In this document: positions 35,339 to 44,252 of the stretch, in pieces
Layout: each line of letters opens with the position of its first letter
How positions within the stretch are numbered: the first letter of the stretch is position 1
Assembly (NCBI GenBank): GCA_031254035.1
Contig: JAIRVF010000042.1
Location: 1-64,000 of the forward strand
Direction of reading: 5' to 3'
DNA from: Paenibacillus sp.
GTDB taxonomy: Bacteria; Bacillota; Bacilli; Paenibacillales; Paenibacillaceae
DNA: 64,000 bases
The notes under the pieces: model-generated
What the model saw: the letters and a program-made list of their open reading frames with translations, nothing else
Told to the model about the DNA's origin: nothing
The model's database searches: none
Made by a program: the position numbers and the translations under genes

Positions 35339-36670
35339 CTATTTGTAAAGGATATGCATGAACGAAATCGGACCTTTATTATCTTTGCCGTAGAAGGTTA
35401 CCCCTGCATCTCCATATGAATAGCTGATATATTCCAACCCTTCCATTTCGTCATGTCCTGAACTAGAAGGAGTCCCTAGAAGCTCTTTTACCTCTACAAA
35501 AGTCTTTCCAGTGACCGCTTCCTGGTTAATGGTCAATGAATACAAAGAATCCATCGATGGATCCACCGCTGGAGAGAAGCAGAAGCCTACACTAGGAGAT
35601 TTCTCGAATTCAACAAACATTCCTCCAAGGTAATTATATTCCCTTAGTTTCTTACCGAGCAGAGCCGATACCTCTGCTTTGGTCATACCGATATGTACTC
35701 CAAGCCCCGGTATGTTACCTGATGCGATTGCATCACCAAACGATTGATCCAGGATGAACGTGCTCGGTCGTTCACCTTTGGTAACTGGCATACCGTTCAT
35801 CGATTCTACGGATAACGTATTTAGAACGAATTTACCATCCTCATAGCGGTAATCTACCGTTACTTTGGCTATGAAATCAGCGTTGGACAGCGGTCCATTT
35901 AGTTCATAGGACTCCTGTAGAGAATAGGAATGATCACCTGTAGGTACTGCGTTACGTTTATCATGGCGCATCCCATAATATAGTTCATCGGCTGCCTTTT
36001 GCTCATTGTTAAATGGAACATAATAATACTTCTGCAAGATATCCAACGCAATGAGAATTTGGTCGTCCTTCGTCATAGTAGTAACACCTTCTGAAAAAGG
36101 CTTCTGATCAAACAAATCCACGTACTCACCGCCTTGGTAAGACAATAATACATTAAATGAGGCGCCAGCAGTGCCGTCTGAAAGTATCGTTGCCTTAACC
36201 TCCGCCAAGTTGTCATGCGTGAAATCGCCAGCCAGCAACTTCTCAGGTTGGCCTATCATATAACCGAGATCATGATTTGTATAGACAATACTCTTGGTTT
36301 CCGTATCAAAAACGACAAGTTCACATTCTTCGTATGTATCACTTTGGTATTCCGACGCTAATCCTTGAAGGACCACGAGTTCTGCTTTGCCATCCCCGTT
36401 AAGATCTACAGCGATGCTATCAGCTATCTTTTTCTTACTCTTGCCATCCAGAACTATTGATTGATACACCTTGGTTAATGTCTCACTTTGCGATGTAAAA
36501 TCCCGGTATCCCCCAGCTTTGCCGCCATTATTCATTTTATCTGCAGACGAAACGGTAGATGTAATCGCCTGTTTATCTTCTTTTTCAACTGCTGTATTCG
36601 TGTCCGTTTTGCTGCACGCGGCCATCAGAAGGCTCAAAATGATGAATAAGATACCCCATTGCTTTTTCAC
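35339..36670 (-). CDS. lipoprotein with FG-GAP-like and C-terminal DUF4309-like domains
   Basis: 443 residues from GTG 36670 with GAGGGGGA upstream. Signal peptide with lipobox LSLLMAAC (Cys near residue 18), so anchored outside the membrane. The middle part has a calcium-loop/FG-GAP-like motif (AVDLNGDGKAELVVLQGL) and FTHDNLAEVKATILSDG. The last 120 residues read GLGVHIGMTKAEVSALLGKK and FVEVKELLGTPSSS, a repeated strand-helix unit like that of DUF4309/SmpA-type proteins. Function unknown; probably envelope. The gap 35108-35338 holds only its 3' region and the WYL promoter. Confidence 0.75.
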   Translation of the reverse strand: MKKQWGILFIILSLLMAACSKTDTNTAVEKEDKQAITSTVSSADKMNNGGKAGGYRDFTSQSETLTKVYQSIVLDGKSKKKIADSIAVDLNGDGKAELVVLQGLASEYQSDTYEECELVVFDTETKSIVYTNHDLGYMIGQPEKLLAGDFTHDNLAEVKATILSDGTAGASFNVLLSYQGGEYVDLFDQKPFSEGVTTMTKDDQILIALDILQKYYYVPFNNEQKAADELYYGMRHDKRNAVPTGDHSYSLQESYELNGPLSNADFIAKVTVDYRYEDGKFVLNTLSVESMNGMPVTKGERPSTFILDQSFGDAIASGNIPGLGVHIGMTKAEVSALLGKKLREYNYLGGMFVEFEKSPSVGFCFSPAVDPSMDSLYSLTINQEAVTGKTFVEVKELLGTPSSSGHDEMEGLEYISYSYGDAGVTFYGKDNKGPISFMHILYK

Positions 36671-36700
36671 AGAATCCCCCTCACTATTGTTCTGCATAAA

Positions 36701-37248
36701 CTATCTTTTATAGTTAGAATTGTATTTACTCCAATCCTTAACCGTGTAGCTCCCAAAATAATCACCGCCAACAACATCGACTACATAATATTGATCCTTT
36801 GTTTTCTCAAGGATGAAACATAGCCCTCCCTTCTCTGAATCCACATAGACTATCGCCCATGAACCTTCTCCGTACCGCTCATTTGTTTTTTGGTCACTTC
36901 TTCCTTGATATCTGAAGGGTCGATTGGTTTGATATTTAGTTTCTTTAACCCTCCCTCTTTATTGACAAAATTCACAAGCCCCGACATTTCCACACTCACA
37001 CTAGAAGCTGGTCCCCTCGCTAACCACTTGGTCATAATAAACGATAAAGGACATCGGTGTGACGAATGTTCTATCGATATTCACTGCTACTCCATCATGC
37101 TCCGCTTGACGAGAAATCAATTGCGTGTGGCTTTCCGTTGCCTTTAACGCAAGCGCAAAATTCCAATTTCCTATTATTTTTCCATTGCTATTATTAATCG
37201 TGATACCCTCTATGTTCCATTTTAATTCTACTTTGTCTTTATCCTTCT
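36701..37248 (-). pseudogene. frameshifted DUF4179/DUF5643-like protein remnant
   Basis: Three overlapping frames on the minus strand continue one another. The first reads KDKVELKWNIEGITINNSNG, then KIIGNWNFALALKATESHTQ and VNIDRTFVTPMSFIVYYDQV. The second, from 37035, reads MTKWLARGPASSVSVEMSGL and ends KKQMSGTEKVHGR. The third reads EGSWAIVYVDSEKGGLCFIL and YFGSYTVKDWSKYN. G-x-W-x-F followed by PMSxxxYY is the pattern of DUF5643 in sigma-factor-linked membrane proteins. No start codon and at least two frameshifts, so inactive. Confidence 0.6.
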
Positions 37249-37328
37249 AAACAACGAACTGAAAGTATTTTTCCCTCGCTTACACTAGATTTTTTGCTTG
37301 AAAAGGGATTCGTTATGTTGAGGAACGC

Positions 37329-37365
37329 AAAAAGGCGCCAGGAACATTGGACTGTTCTCTGACGC
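37329..37365 (-). terminator. terminator of the two-domain secreted protein
   Basis: GCGCCAG (37335-37341) pairs with CTGACGC (37359-37365), with GAACA/TGTTC inside; on the minus strand TTTTTGCG follows. 80 bp past the stop. Confidence 0.75.
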
Positions 37366-37444
37366 TTCCCTTTGATATATGTTTACTTTGGGTATGGTAA
37401 GCTTTAGCCGACCTCCCACACCACCGTCCGTACCGCCCTGCTGG

Positions 37445-38398
37445 CTACTTGGATGCCTTCGGCGCTGGAAGTGCGGTTATGTACATTTCGGACAATTTAC
37501 CGTAGCCTTGAAGAACGTAGAAGGCACCATTGGTCTTCCAGTGTGCTGTATAATCAGAAGGTGCTGATTTATCGAGTTTAGGTTCATAAGCTTTGCCCAA
37601 CTCTTTCGAAATCGATGGTGTCAGCTGTTTCGCCACTGTATTTTCGAATACGATCGTTACTTGGTTTACTTTATTGTTAGCGTCCAGGATGTACTGGGTA
37701 GTAACCGGATTTTTCTGGTTGAACCATTTCTCTTTATATATAATTTGAGTTGCCTTTTTACCTGAATACTCAATTTTGCCCTTGCCTTTTTTTTGCTGCA
37801 ATTGATCCAGGGTCAGACCAAGGCCAACTTTATTCGTTGTCTTGTTCAACTGGGTTGTTTGTGCAGGCTTATTGGTGGTTGCCTTCGGCGCTGGAAGTGC
37901 GGTTATGTACATTTCGGACAATTTACCGTAGCCTTGAAGAATGTAGTGGGCGCCATTAGTCTTCCAGTCTGCTGTATAATCAGAAGGTGCTGATTTATCG
38001 AGTTTAGGTTCATAAGCTTTGCCCAGCTCTTTCGAAATCGATGGTGTCAGCTGTTTCGCCACTGTATTTTCGAATACGATCGTTACTTGGTTTACTTTAT
38101 TGTTGGCGTCCAGGATGTACTGGGTAGTAACTGGATTTTTCTGGTTGAACCATTTCTCTTTATATATGATTTGAGTTGCCTTTTTACCTGAATACTCAAT
38201 CTTTCCCTTGCCTTTTTTTTGTTGCAATTGATCCAGGGTCAGACCAAGGCCAACTTTATTCGTTGTATTGTTCAACTGTGTTGTTTGTGCAGGCTTAACT
38301 CCATTGTTTGCTGCTGGAGCAGCGTAAGCTGCAGCGCCTATGCTTGCGATCATAGTGCAGGAAAGTGCTAGTGTAACAACTGTCTTTTTGGTATTCAT
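37445..38398 (-). CDS. secreted protein of two nearly identical tandem domains
   Basis: 317 residues. Signal peptide: MNTKKTVVTLALSCTMIASI, cleaved near AAAYA-APA. The mature protein is two copies of a 142-residue unit beginning KPAQTTQLN(N/K)TTNKVGLGLT, with LDQLQQKKGKGKIEYSGKKA, YKEKWFNQKNPVTTQYILDA and LSEMYITALPAPKA. The copies differ at about six positions. The unit resembles no named family that I recognise, although the short strand-turn pattern with GLGLTLDQLQ...GKGKI is reminiscent of SmpA/BLIP-like folds. A cell-wall or secreted binding protein is plausible. Confidence 0.8.
   Translation of the reverse strand: MNTKKTVVTLALSCTMIASIGAAAYAAPAANNGVKPAQTTQLNNTTNKVGLGLTLDQLQQKKGKGKIEYSGKKATQIIYKEKWFNQKNPVTTQYILDANNKVNQVTIVFENTVAKQLTPSISKELGKAYEPKLDKSAPSDYTADWKTNGAHYILQGYGKLSEMYITALPAPKATTNKPAQTTQLNKTTNKVGLGLTLDQLQQKKGKGKIEYSGKKATQIIYKEKWFNQKNPVTTQYILDANNKVNQVTIVFENTVAKQLTPSISKELGKAYEPKLDKSAPSDYTAHWKTNGAFYVLQGYGKLSEMYITALPAPKASK
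37455..37870 (-). repeat. 416-bp direct repeat, unit 2 (3' half of gene)
   Basis: It matches 37881-38296 with a period of 426 bp and only scattered substitutions, several of them silent. The reading frame is kept because 426 is a multiple of three. Confidence 0.9.
37881..38296 (-). repeat. 416-bp direct repeat, unit 1 (5' half of gene)
   Basis: Partner of 37455-37870; the two are separated by 10 bp. Near identity at silent sites points to recent duplication or ongoing gene conversion. Confidence 0.9.
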
Positions 38399-38608
38399 TG
38401 ATGTGTCGATCCCCTCGTGTGTAATCTCTCTTTGATGAAGTCTTCCCTATTAGTATATATCGACGAGGAACTGAAGAATTTACACCACAAAAACAATCGG
38501 GAGGTAAAAAGTAGCAATATTTTCATTGAAAACGCCTCATGTATGACAATATGTTCATAGTAAGCCAACGAGCCGCCTCAAAACCGATAGCTATTTAAGA
38601 ACGAAAAG

Positions 38609-38648
38609 ATGGATAGAGATTCAGATGTATTCTGAAAACTCTATCCAT
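38609..38648. terminator. hairpin downstream of codA
   Basis: ATGGATAGAG (38609-38618) pairs with CTCTATCCAT (38639-38648), with TTCAG/CTGAA inside. No strong T-run. It lies 100 bp past codA and about 200 bp upstream of the secreted-protein gene. Confidence 0.5.
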
Positions 38649-38750
38649 TCCTATTTCGCCAATATAATGTCTAACATTAAATCTGCTTACCACTTTTGAC
38701 TATAGCTGACTTTCTCTAACTTTTAATAAAACCTAAGGCCTGCTTTTCTT

Positions 38751-40019
38751 TTATTTTTGAAACGTAATGGTCTCACTCATACTGCCCAGCTTCACGCTCG
38801 TCTCGCTCGGTTTTGTCTCGGCAATGATCTTACCGTTACGGAAAGAATATCGTACCGCGGCCTGCTGGCGAATTGCCTCATACTCATTTTCCGCATTCAA
38901 TACGATAAAATTGGCTGGCTTGCCAGCCTCAATCCCGTATTTATCCTCGATTTGCAGTGTAGTTGCGCTGTTCTTCGTAATCATATCGATGCTGTTCACG
39001 ATCTGCTCATAGCCCATAAGTTGTGAAGCATGAATACCCATATGCAGAACTTGAAGCATATTGCCTGTCCCAAGCGGATACCATGGGTCAAAAATATCAT
39101 CATGACCAAAGCATACATTAAGTCCTGCTTCTTGAAGCTCTTTTACCCGTGTTAAGCCTCTACGCTTTGGATACGTATCAAAACGTCCTTGCAAATGAAT
39201 GTTCACAAGTGGATTGGATACAAAATTGATCTCCGACATCTTCAGCAGACGGAACAACTTGTACGCATATGCATCATTATAGGAGCCCATCGCCGTTGTA
39301 TGGCTGGCCGTTGTACGTGCGCCGATGCCGCGTTCGTATGCTTCCTTTGCTACCACCTCAACGAATCTGGACTGCTCATCATCAATCTCATCGCAGTGGA
39401 TATCGACGAGACGATCATATTTTTCCGCCAGATCAAATGCGATCCTCATCGAATCTACGCCATACTCACGTGTGAACTCAAAATGCGGAATGCCGCCAAC
39501 CACATCGGCCCCCATTTTCATAGCTTCTTCAAACAGTTCCACTCCACCCGGATAGGAGAGAATACCTTCCTGTGGAAAAGCAACAAGCTGAAGATCCACA
39601 TAAGGAGACATCTCCTCCTTCACTTCCAGCATCGCCTTAAGCGCTACTAAAGTTGGGTCTGTTACATCCACATGAGTTCTCACATGCTGGATGCCCTGAG
39701 CGATTTGCCATTTAAGCGCAGTCTTCGCTCTCGTTTTGACGTCCTCTACCGAAAGCATTTGCTTCCGCTGCGACCAGCGCTGGATGCCTTCAAATAGCGT
39801 ACCACTCTGATTCCACTCTGGCTCCCCTGCCGTTAAGGTTGTGTCTAAATGAATATGCGGCTCAATAAAAGGAGGAAGCACCAAGCTCCCTTTAACATCA
39901 ATGACCTCGTGTCTTTCTGTGGGAAGCGAACTTTGGGTAATCGTCTTGAATGCTCCATCCACAATCTCAATATTCCATAAACCTTCTTGGCCCCTAAGCT
40001 TCGCTTGTTGAATAATCAC
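38751..40019 (-). CDS. codA: cytosine deaminase
   Basis: 422 residues, GTG start with AAGGGG 8 nt upstream and a 26-nt overlap with codB. Metal-site motifs of the amidohydrolase family are present: [20 protein letters not shown] (HxH), [20 protein letters not shown] with the catalytic Glu, SHTTAMGSY and [19 protein letters not shown]. The C-terminus has [20 protein letters not shown]. It converts cytosine to uracil and ammonia, feeding pyrimidine salvage; also acts on related bases in some family members. Expressed from a PyrR-attenuated leader. Confidence 0.95.
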   Translation of the reverse strand: MIIQQAKLRGQEGLWNIEIVDGAFKTITQSSLPTERHEVIDVKGSLVLPPFIEPHIHLDTTLTAGEPEWNQSGTLFEGIQRWSQRKQMLSVEDVKTRAKTALKWQIAQGIQHVRTHVDVTDPTLVALKAMLEVKEEMSPYVDLQLVAFPQEGILSYPGGVELFEEAMKMGADVVGGIPHFEFTREYGVDSMRIAFDLAEKYDRLVDIHCDEIDDEQSRFVEVVAKEAYERGIGARTTASHTTAMGSYNDAYAYKLFRLLKMSEINFVSNPLVNIHLQGRFDTYPKRRGLTRVKELQEAGLNVCFGHDDIFDPWYPLGTGNMLQVLHMGIHASQLMGYEQIVNSIDMITKNSATTLQIEDKYGIEAGKPANFIVLNAENEYEAIRQQAAVRYSFRNGKIIAETKPSETSVKLGSMSETITFQK

Positions 40020-41277
40020 TGCTCATTCCCCTTTTCTCCTTGTTTTCGCCCAGCTGTTTTGCCGGGAAACACTTCATACCAATAACATACAGCACAGCTG
40101 TACCGATCAAACCATTAATAGGCGGGATGCCAGGTACGAACTGAGCAATCAGAACGCCGCCGATCCATGCCAAGATCGCAATCCAGTTTACGGATTTGAA
40201 GGTCATTTCTTCGAATTTCTTATAGGATCCGCGATGCAGGATAAAGTAATCTGCTAACAGAATCGCGCCAATCGATGGCAAAATCGAGCCTAGTACCGTC
40301 AAGAAACCTACGAAGTTATTGTACAACCACATCGCCATGATCGTACCAATTGCTCCATTAAAGACAACAAGAATATTCTTAGGCAGCTTCGTAATACTGG
40401 CAAAACCGAGACCAGATGCATACAGCGCATTTTCATTCGTCGTCCAAATATTTAACCCTAGCACAATGATAGCTGGTAAAATCAAACCTTGCATAAACAT
40501 GACATCCGAGATATCCGCTTTTCCGTACACAATCGCGCCTACCGCTCCAAATAGAAACATCAACGAGTTTCCAAGGAAAAAGGCAATCACCGTTGACACA
40601 ACTGCTGAACGAGTCGTTTTTGCGAATCGTGCAAAATCCGGTGTTAATGTACCCCCACTGATGAAGGACCCGATACAGACGGTCAAAGCGGTAGCAAGAC
40701 CCATCATTTCCTTCGGCTGATATTTCATTAATTCTTGCCATCCGCCTGCTGTTGAAGTCGCATCGAAGACCGAATAGCTTCCTAATATCGCAATCGACGG
40801 TACAGCTACAATGCCGAGTATCGCCAATGCTTTAATTCCATAAATCGCGGTCACCGTCATGAGGATTCCTGCAATCGCAATCAGGACATACACGTTCATT
40901 CCAGTTACTTTCTGAACCGGAACTGCGAACATCGCCACCCCTACACCAAACCAGCCTACCTGCGTAAAACCTAACAATCCTGAAGATAAATAGGAACCTT
41001 TCACACCAAAAGCATACTTTGTCAGCAGGTGAGTCGATAATCCCGTCTTTGCCGCAATATACGCAAGCGCTCCTGTATAAATGCCCAAGATCAAATTCCC
41101 TGCCAGTACAATTCCGATAAAAGCGCTAAACGTTAAGCCATTTCCTAACGCTCCGCCTGACCACATGCTTGCTGAGAAGAACGTAAATCCAAGCATCACG
41201 GCGAGTATTTTCCAAAATCCATTCCGATGTGCTTGCGGTACAGGTTGCAACGAGAATTCCAAGTCTACTTTTTCCAT
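39994..41277 (-). CDS. codB: cytosine permease
   Basis: 427 residues from ATG 41277 with GGAGGATGG upstream; the longer reading runs into the leader terminator. About 12 membrane helices in the NCS1 pattern. Diagnostic parts: [36 protein letters not shown] and [19 protein letters not shown], and [18 protein letters not shown]. It is a proton- or sodium-coupled importer of cytosine and is the first gene of codBA. The 252-bp leader carries a PyrR site and terminator (see separate entries). Confidence 0.95.
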   Translation of the reverse strand: MEKVDLEFSLQPVPQAHRNGFWKILAVMLGFTFFSASMWSGGALGNGLTFSAFIGIVLAGNLILGIYTGALAYIAAKTGLSTHLLTKYAFGVKGSYLSSGLLGFTQVGWFGVGVAMFAVPVQKVTGMNVYVLIAIAGILMTVTAIYGIKALAILGIVAVPSIAILGSYSVFDATSTAGGWQELMKYQPKEMMGLATALTVCIGSFISGGTLTPDFARFAKTTRSAVVSTVIAFFLGNSLMFLFGAVGAIVYGKADISDVMFMQGLILPAIIVLGLNIWTTNENALYASGLGFASITKLPKNILVVFNGAIGTIMAMWLYNNFVGFLTVLGSILPSIGAILLADYFILHRGSYKKFEEMTFKSVNWIAILAWIGGVLIAQFVPGIPPINGLIGTAVLYVIGMKCFPAKQLGENKEKRGMSSDYSTSEA

Positions 41278-41365
41278 TATCCATCCTCCAGTTAGTCTTA
41301 GATACCGATTATGCTCTAGCAGATGGAACAGGCGGGAATGATCGAAGGCTTTCAGGAGCAACAAA

Positions 41366-41405
41366 AAAAGGCTTATTGCCCAGTTGCCCTGACAATAAGC
41401 CTTTT
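41366..41405 (-). terminator. regulated leader terminator of codBA
   Basis: AAAAGGCTTATTG pairs with CAATAAGCCTTTT (13 bp) and on the minus strand TTTTTTTG follows. It sits between promoter and codB, not after a gene. The 5' arm region contains TTGTCAG, which can pair with CTGACAA next to the PyrR site to form the competing antiterminator. Confidence 0.85.
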
Positions 41406-41477
41406 ACGATCACAGTAAAACAATAGGTACACACGCATATACACACGTATCCCCATTAAGATCATACATTCCGCTGT

Positions 41478-41504
41478 CCTTGTCAGCCTCACGGGACTGA
41501 ATTA
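41478..41504 (-). promoter_or_regulatory. PyrR-binding RNA element (anti-antiterminator)
   Basis: The minus-strand RNA contains AGUCCCGUGAGGCU at 41498-41485, an exact fit to the PyrR consensus ARUCCNGNGAGGYU. It lies in a hairpin closed by GUCC and GGAC. In the presence of UMP, PyrR would stabilise this hairpin and let the downstream terminator form, switching codBA off when pyrimidines are abundant. pyrR itself is not in this window. Confidence 0.85.
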
Positions 41505-41528
41505 AAGGTATCCTATTAAATTGGTATC

Positions 41529-41557
41529 ATTATAAATGAATATATTGGTGTAGACAA
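41529..41557 (-). promoter_or_regulatory. sigma-A promoter of codBA
   Basis: On the minus strand TTGTCT (41557-41552), a 17-bp spacer, then TATAAT (41534-41529). Transcription would begin about 30 nt before the PyrR element. Confidence 0.75.
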
Positions 41558-41791
41558 GGGTAAATATTGGAACTAAAATAATTCAAACTGGGGATTGATG
41601 GGGAAAATTACATTACCAAGATATTCAACCCCCGTGGTTACACGAATTCTGGCATATTTGCGCAGATGGTTGAATAGTAGGACATCAATGAGGAATTAAT
41701 ATGTCGAATAAAGTATTTTTATGTCATATCTAGAGTGCTATACTTTGTTTAGTGGACCATTAACCCAACATTAAGAAAGGGAGCCAAGACT

Positions 41792-43537
41792 ATGGCGAAA
41801 GCAAAGAAGAAAACAGCATTAACCTTTTTTTCAAAGAACTTAATATTCTCTATTTCGGGAATAGTTCTAGCGTGTGTGATCATGTCAGTGATTAGTTACG
41901 TTATTATGAGTCATGCGCTTACTGGTAGTTTGGAGGAGCAGGCAACAGGGGTTGCAACATTATGGAAGAATAGGTTTGAAGTGGGGGATTTGAAAAACGC
42001 AAAGACAAGTTCTTCTACAGATTCAACAATTCAGAAAAAACTTGTGTCCTTACTGGATGAATTGTCAAATGGAAATGCTAATGTAGCGCAAGGGTTCCTA
42101 TTCGAGCCGGATCTCGTGGATGGTACGAAATCGAGGGTTATAGCTAATCCTACTCACTTAGTGGAAGCAGGAATTAAACCTGGAGATTTATTTGATCAGC
42201 CAACGGATATGGTTAAGGCATTCCAAACATTGAAACAAACAAAGTCGCCAGTAGTTCCCCCCATTTACAAGGATGAGATTGGATCATGGCTCACTGTATT
42301 AGTTCCGGTCCTCGATGAGCAGCAACAGCTCGCCGCCGTATTTGGGATTGACGTGAATGCATCGGTGATTTCAGAACAACAGAACAATTTGATTTGGTCT
42401 TTAGTAATCGCTTCACTGTTGTTTTTGGTTGTTGGGGCTATCATACAAGTCTTTGGTATAAGAAGGTTATTACGTCCTATCAAAGAATTGATTAATGGTG
42501 TTGGAAAGATCAGCAATGGTGACCTCACACAGAAAGTGGTTGTCCACTCAAATGATGAACTAGGACAATTATGTGAGAGTTTCAATGAGATGGTCCAATC
42601 TTTACATAGTACCTTGGAGCAAGTACAAGTCACTGTCGAACTAGTGGCGAGTTCCTCCGTACAATTATCCGTTAACGCCGAAGATTCAACAAAGTCATCT
42701 ACGCAAACAGCTACTATCGTGCAGGATCTGGCGACCGGAACGGAAATACAGGCGGGAAATATTAATCAAACGAATCGTTCTATAAACGATATATCGACAA
42801 ACGTAGGACAAATCGAATCCAATTCCCGGGCGGTCATGGATAAGGCGTTTATTGCGACAAACCTTGCAACGGAAGGAAATCAAGCGATTGATATGGTTGT
42901 TAGACAGATGAATTCCATTAGTTTAACAGTGAACCAATCTGCTGAGTCCATGAAATACTTAGTAGATAATGCCCTTCACATAGGAAGAATTGTAGAAGTC
43001 ATCAATACCATCGCTAATCAAACGAATTTGTTAGCCCTGAATGCTTCCATAGAAGCTGCCCGCGCTGGAGAACATGGACGTGGTTTTGCTGTGGTTGCAG
43101 GTGAAGTGAGAAAGTTAGCTGAACAATCTTCCAACTCGGCGAAGCAGATTACGTCCTATGTGGAGAGTATCCAAGAAGGAATCCAAAACGCCGTCCAGTC
43201 TATGGAGCATGGCACAAGAGAGGTTACTGAGGGACTCCATTTGGCGAACCAAGCGGGATCATCATTTAATGAAATTCGCGATGCGGTTGATGAGGTGTCG
43301 CTGAATATCCAAGTTGTTCCTACTGCTCTAGAACAAATGACATCTCGCGTTTCCGAGGTTATATCATCGATGAATCAAATTTTGGACGTCACCAATGAGG
43401 CGGTAAGCGGAACACAGAATATTGCCGCCGCAACAGAGCAACAGTTAGCTTCTATGCAGGAGGTTACATCTTCTGCAAATGTACTGTCTAGCATGGCAGA
43501 AGAACTCCATGATAAAATAAGGCTGTTTAAGTTGTAA
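41792..43537 (+). CDS. methyl-accepting chemotaxis protein
   Basis: 581 residues, SD AAAGGGAG. First membrane helix at about 19-42 ([20 protein letters not shown]), a 160-residue extracytoplasmic sensor (dCACHE-like, with an inner [18 protein letters not shown]), a second helix near 205-225 and a HAMP domain ([20 protein letters not shown]). The signalling hairpin tip is [20 protein letters not shown], followed by [20 protein letters not shown] and [13 protein letters not shown]. It passes ligand information to CheW/CheA. No che genes are near. The 41580-41790 gap holds its promoter region. Confidence 0.95.
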   Translation: MAKAKKKTALTFFSKNLIFSISGIVLACVIMSVISYVIMSHALTGSLEEQATGVATLWKNRFEVGDLKNAKTSSSTDSTIQKKLVSLLDELSNGNANVAQGFLFEPDLVDGTKSRVIANPTHLVEAGIKPGDLFDQPTDMVKAFQTLKQTKSPVVPPIYKDEIGSWLTVLVPVLDEQQQLAAVFGIDVNASVISEQQNNLIWSLVIASLLFLVVGAIIQVFGIRRLLRPIKELINGVGKISNGDLTQKVVVHSNDELGQLCESFNEMVQSLHSTLEQVQVTVELVASSSVQLSVNAEDSTKSSTQTATIVQDLATGTEIQAGNINQTNRSINDISTNVGQIESNSRAVMDKAFIATNLATEGNQAIDMVVRQMNSISLTVNQSAESMKYLVDNALHIGRIVEVINTIANQTNLLALNASIEAARAGEHGRGFAVVAGEVRKLAEQSSNSAKQITSYVESIQEGIQNAVQSMEHGTREVTEGLHLANQAGSSFNEIRDAVDEVSLNIQVVPTALEQMTSRVSEVISSMNQILDVTNEAVSGTQNIAAATEQQLASMQEVTSSANVLSSMAEELHDKIRLFKL

Positions 43538-43702
43538 TAGGAACAAGATGGATGCTTTAGTGGTCTGACTATATGAACAACTGAATGGTACTTCCCGTCT
43601 TGGAAAATGTCAATCTTTTTTTACCGCCCCTAAAAAACAAACCAAGCAAAGAATTCAACATATTCTGTGCCGCGCGAATGTATTTGCTAAAAAATTTTCT
43701 TC

Positions 43703-43731
43703 TTGACAATCAAAAAAATTAGAATTACGAT
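43703..43731 (+). promoter_or_regulatory. promoter of the M-box/mgtA transcript
   Basis: TTGACA (43703-43708), 17-bp spacer, TACGAT (43726-43731). The aptamer starts a few bases downstream. Confidence 0.7.
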
Positions 43732-43744
43732 GGCTAAGAAATTG

Positions 43745-43913
43745 AATACGACCTCGTTAGGTGAGGCTCCTATACGAACATAGGCCACTGCCCAGAAATA
43801 TCGAAAGATGCCCATGGGTAGAACAGGGATTGCCGGATTAAGGCTTTTCATAAGGTGGCTAAGAGAACACACTTCTCTTTACGTTGTATAGTGCCAAAAC
43901 TCAACTAGGGGGA
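43745..43913 (+). ncRNA. M-box (ykoK) magnesium riboswitch
   Basis: The conserved core is present in order: CTCGTTAGGTGAGGCTCCTA, CACTGCCCAGAAATATCGAA, AGATGCCCATGGGTAGAACA, GATTGCCGGATTAAGGC and CATAAGGTGGCTAAG. After the aptamer CTAGGGGGA (43905-43913) can pair with TCCCTCTAG (43946-43954), the 5' arm of the first terminator. High Mg2+ would sequester the antiterminator and stop transcription. It precedes an MgtA-type ATPase, a known M-box target. Confidence 0.92.
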
Positions 43914-43946
43914 GACGATGAAGGCTTTTTCGCGCGCTGATTTTAT

Positions 43947-43979
43947 CCCTCTAGGTGATTCCTGGAGGGTTTTTATTTT
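43947..43979 (+). terminator. M-box-controlled terminator (first of three)
   Basis: CCCTCTAGG (43947-43955) pairs with CCTGGAGGG (43961-43969), then TTTTTATTTT. Confidence 0.85.
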
Positions 43980-44112
43980 GCAAAAAGGGAAGGGGAGATT
44001 ATTCGCATGGACAGTAGTCCCGGCTGCCACCAGTATCAATTCAAACCAGCTTCTACTACACAGAGGGAGAACCGCGTTCTCTTTGCTCTCCAATCATTGC
44101 CTTACTTCGCTT

Positions 44113-44146
44113 CCCGCGAAAAAATACCATTCTTGCGGGTTTATTT
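44113..44146 (+). terminator. second leader terminator-like hairpin before mgtA
   Basis: CCCGC (44113-44117) pairs with GCGGG (44135-44139), with AA/TT extension, then TTTATTTA. The stretch 43980-44112 contains no recognisable aptamer. Confidence 0.5.
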
Positions 44147-44193
44147 AAGTATGCGCAATTGACCTTTGGGTGCATTGCGATCGCGGCGGAATC

Positions 44194-44228
44194 AACTCTC
44201 TCTGGTCATCAGAGAGAGTTTTTTTTAT
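44194..44228 (+). terminator. third leader terminator before mgtA
   Basis: AACTCTCTCTG (44194-44204) pairs perfectly with CAGAGAGAGTT (44210-44220), then eight T. It ends 24 bp before the mgtA start codon, so mgtA expression must pass it. Confidence 0.85.
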
Positions 44229-44252
44229 TTAAGCACGCAAGGAGGAATCCAC

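Noticed and set aside
43687..43872. 61-codon minus-strand ORF with hydrophobic C-terminus
   Set aside because: It is antisense to the M-box riboswitch, whose conserved sequence fully explains the region.
43918..44148. 76-codon ORF with a good SD in the mgtA leader
   Set aside because: It runs through two terminator hairpins and its sequence does not look like a protein. A short translated leader remains possible, so it is only mentioned in a finding.
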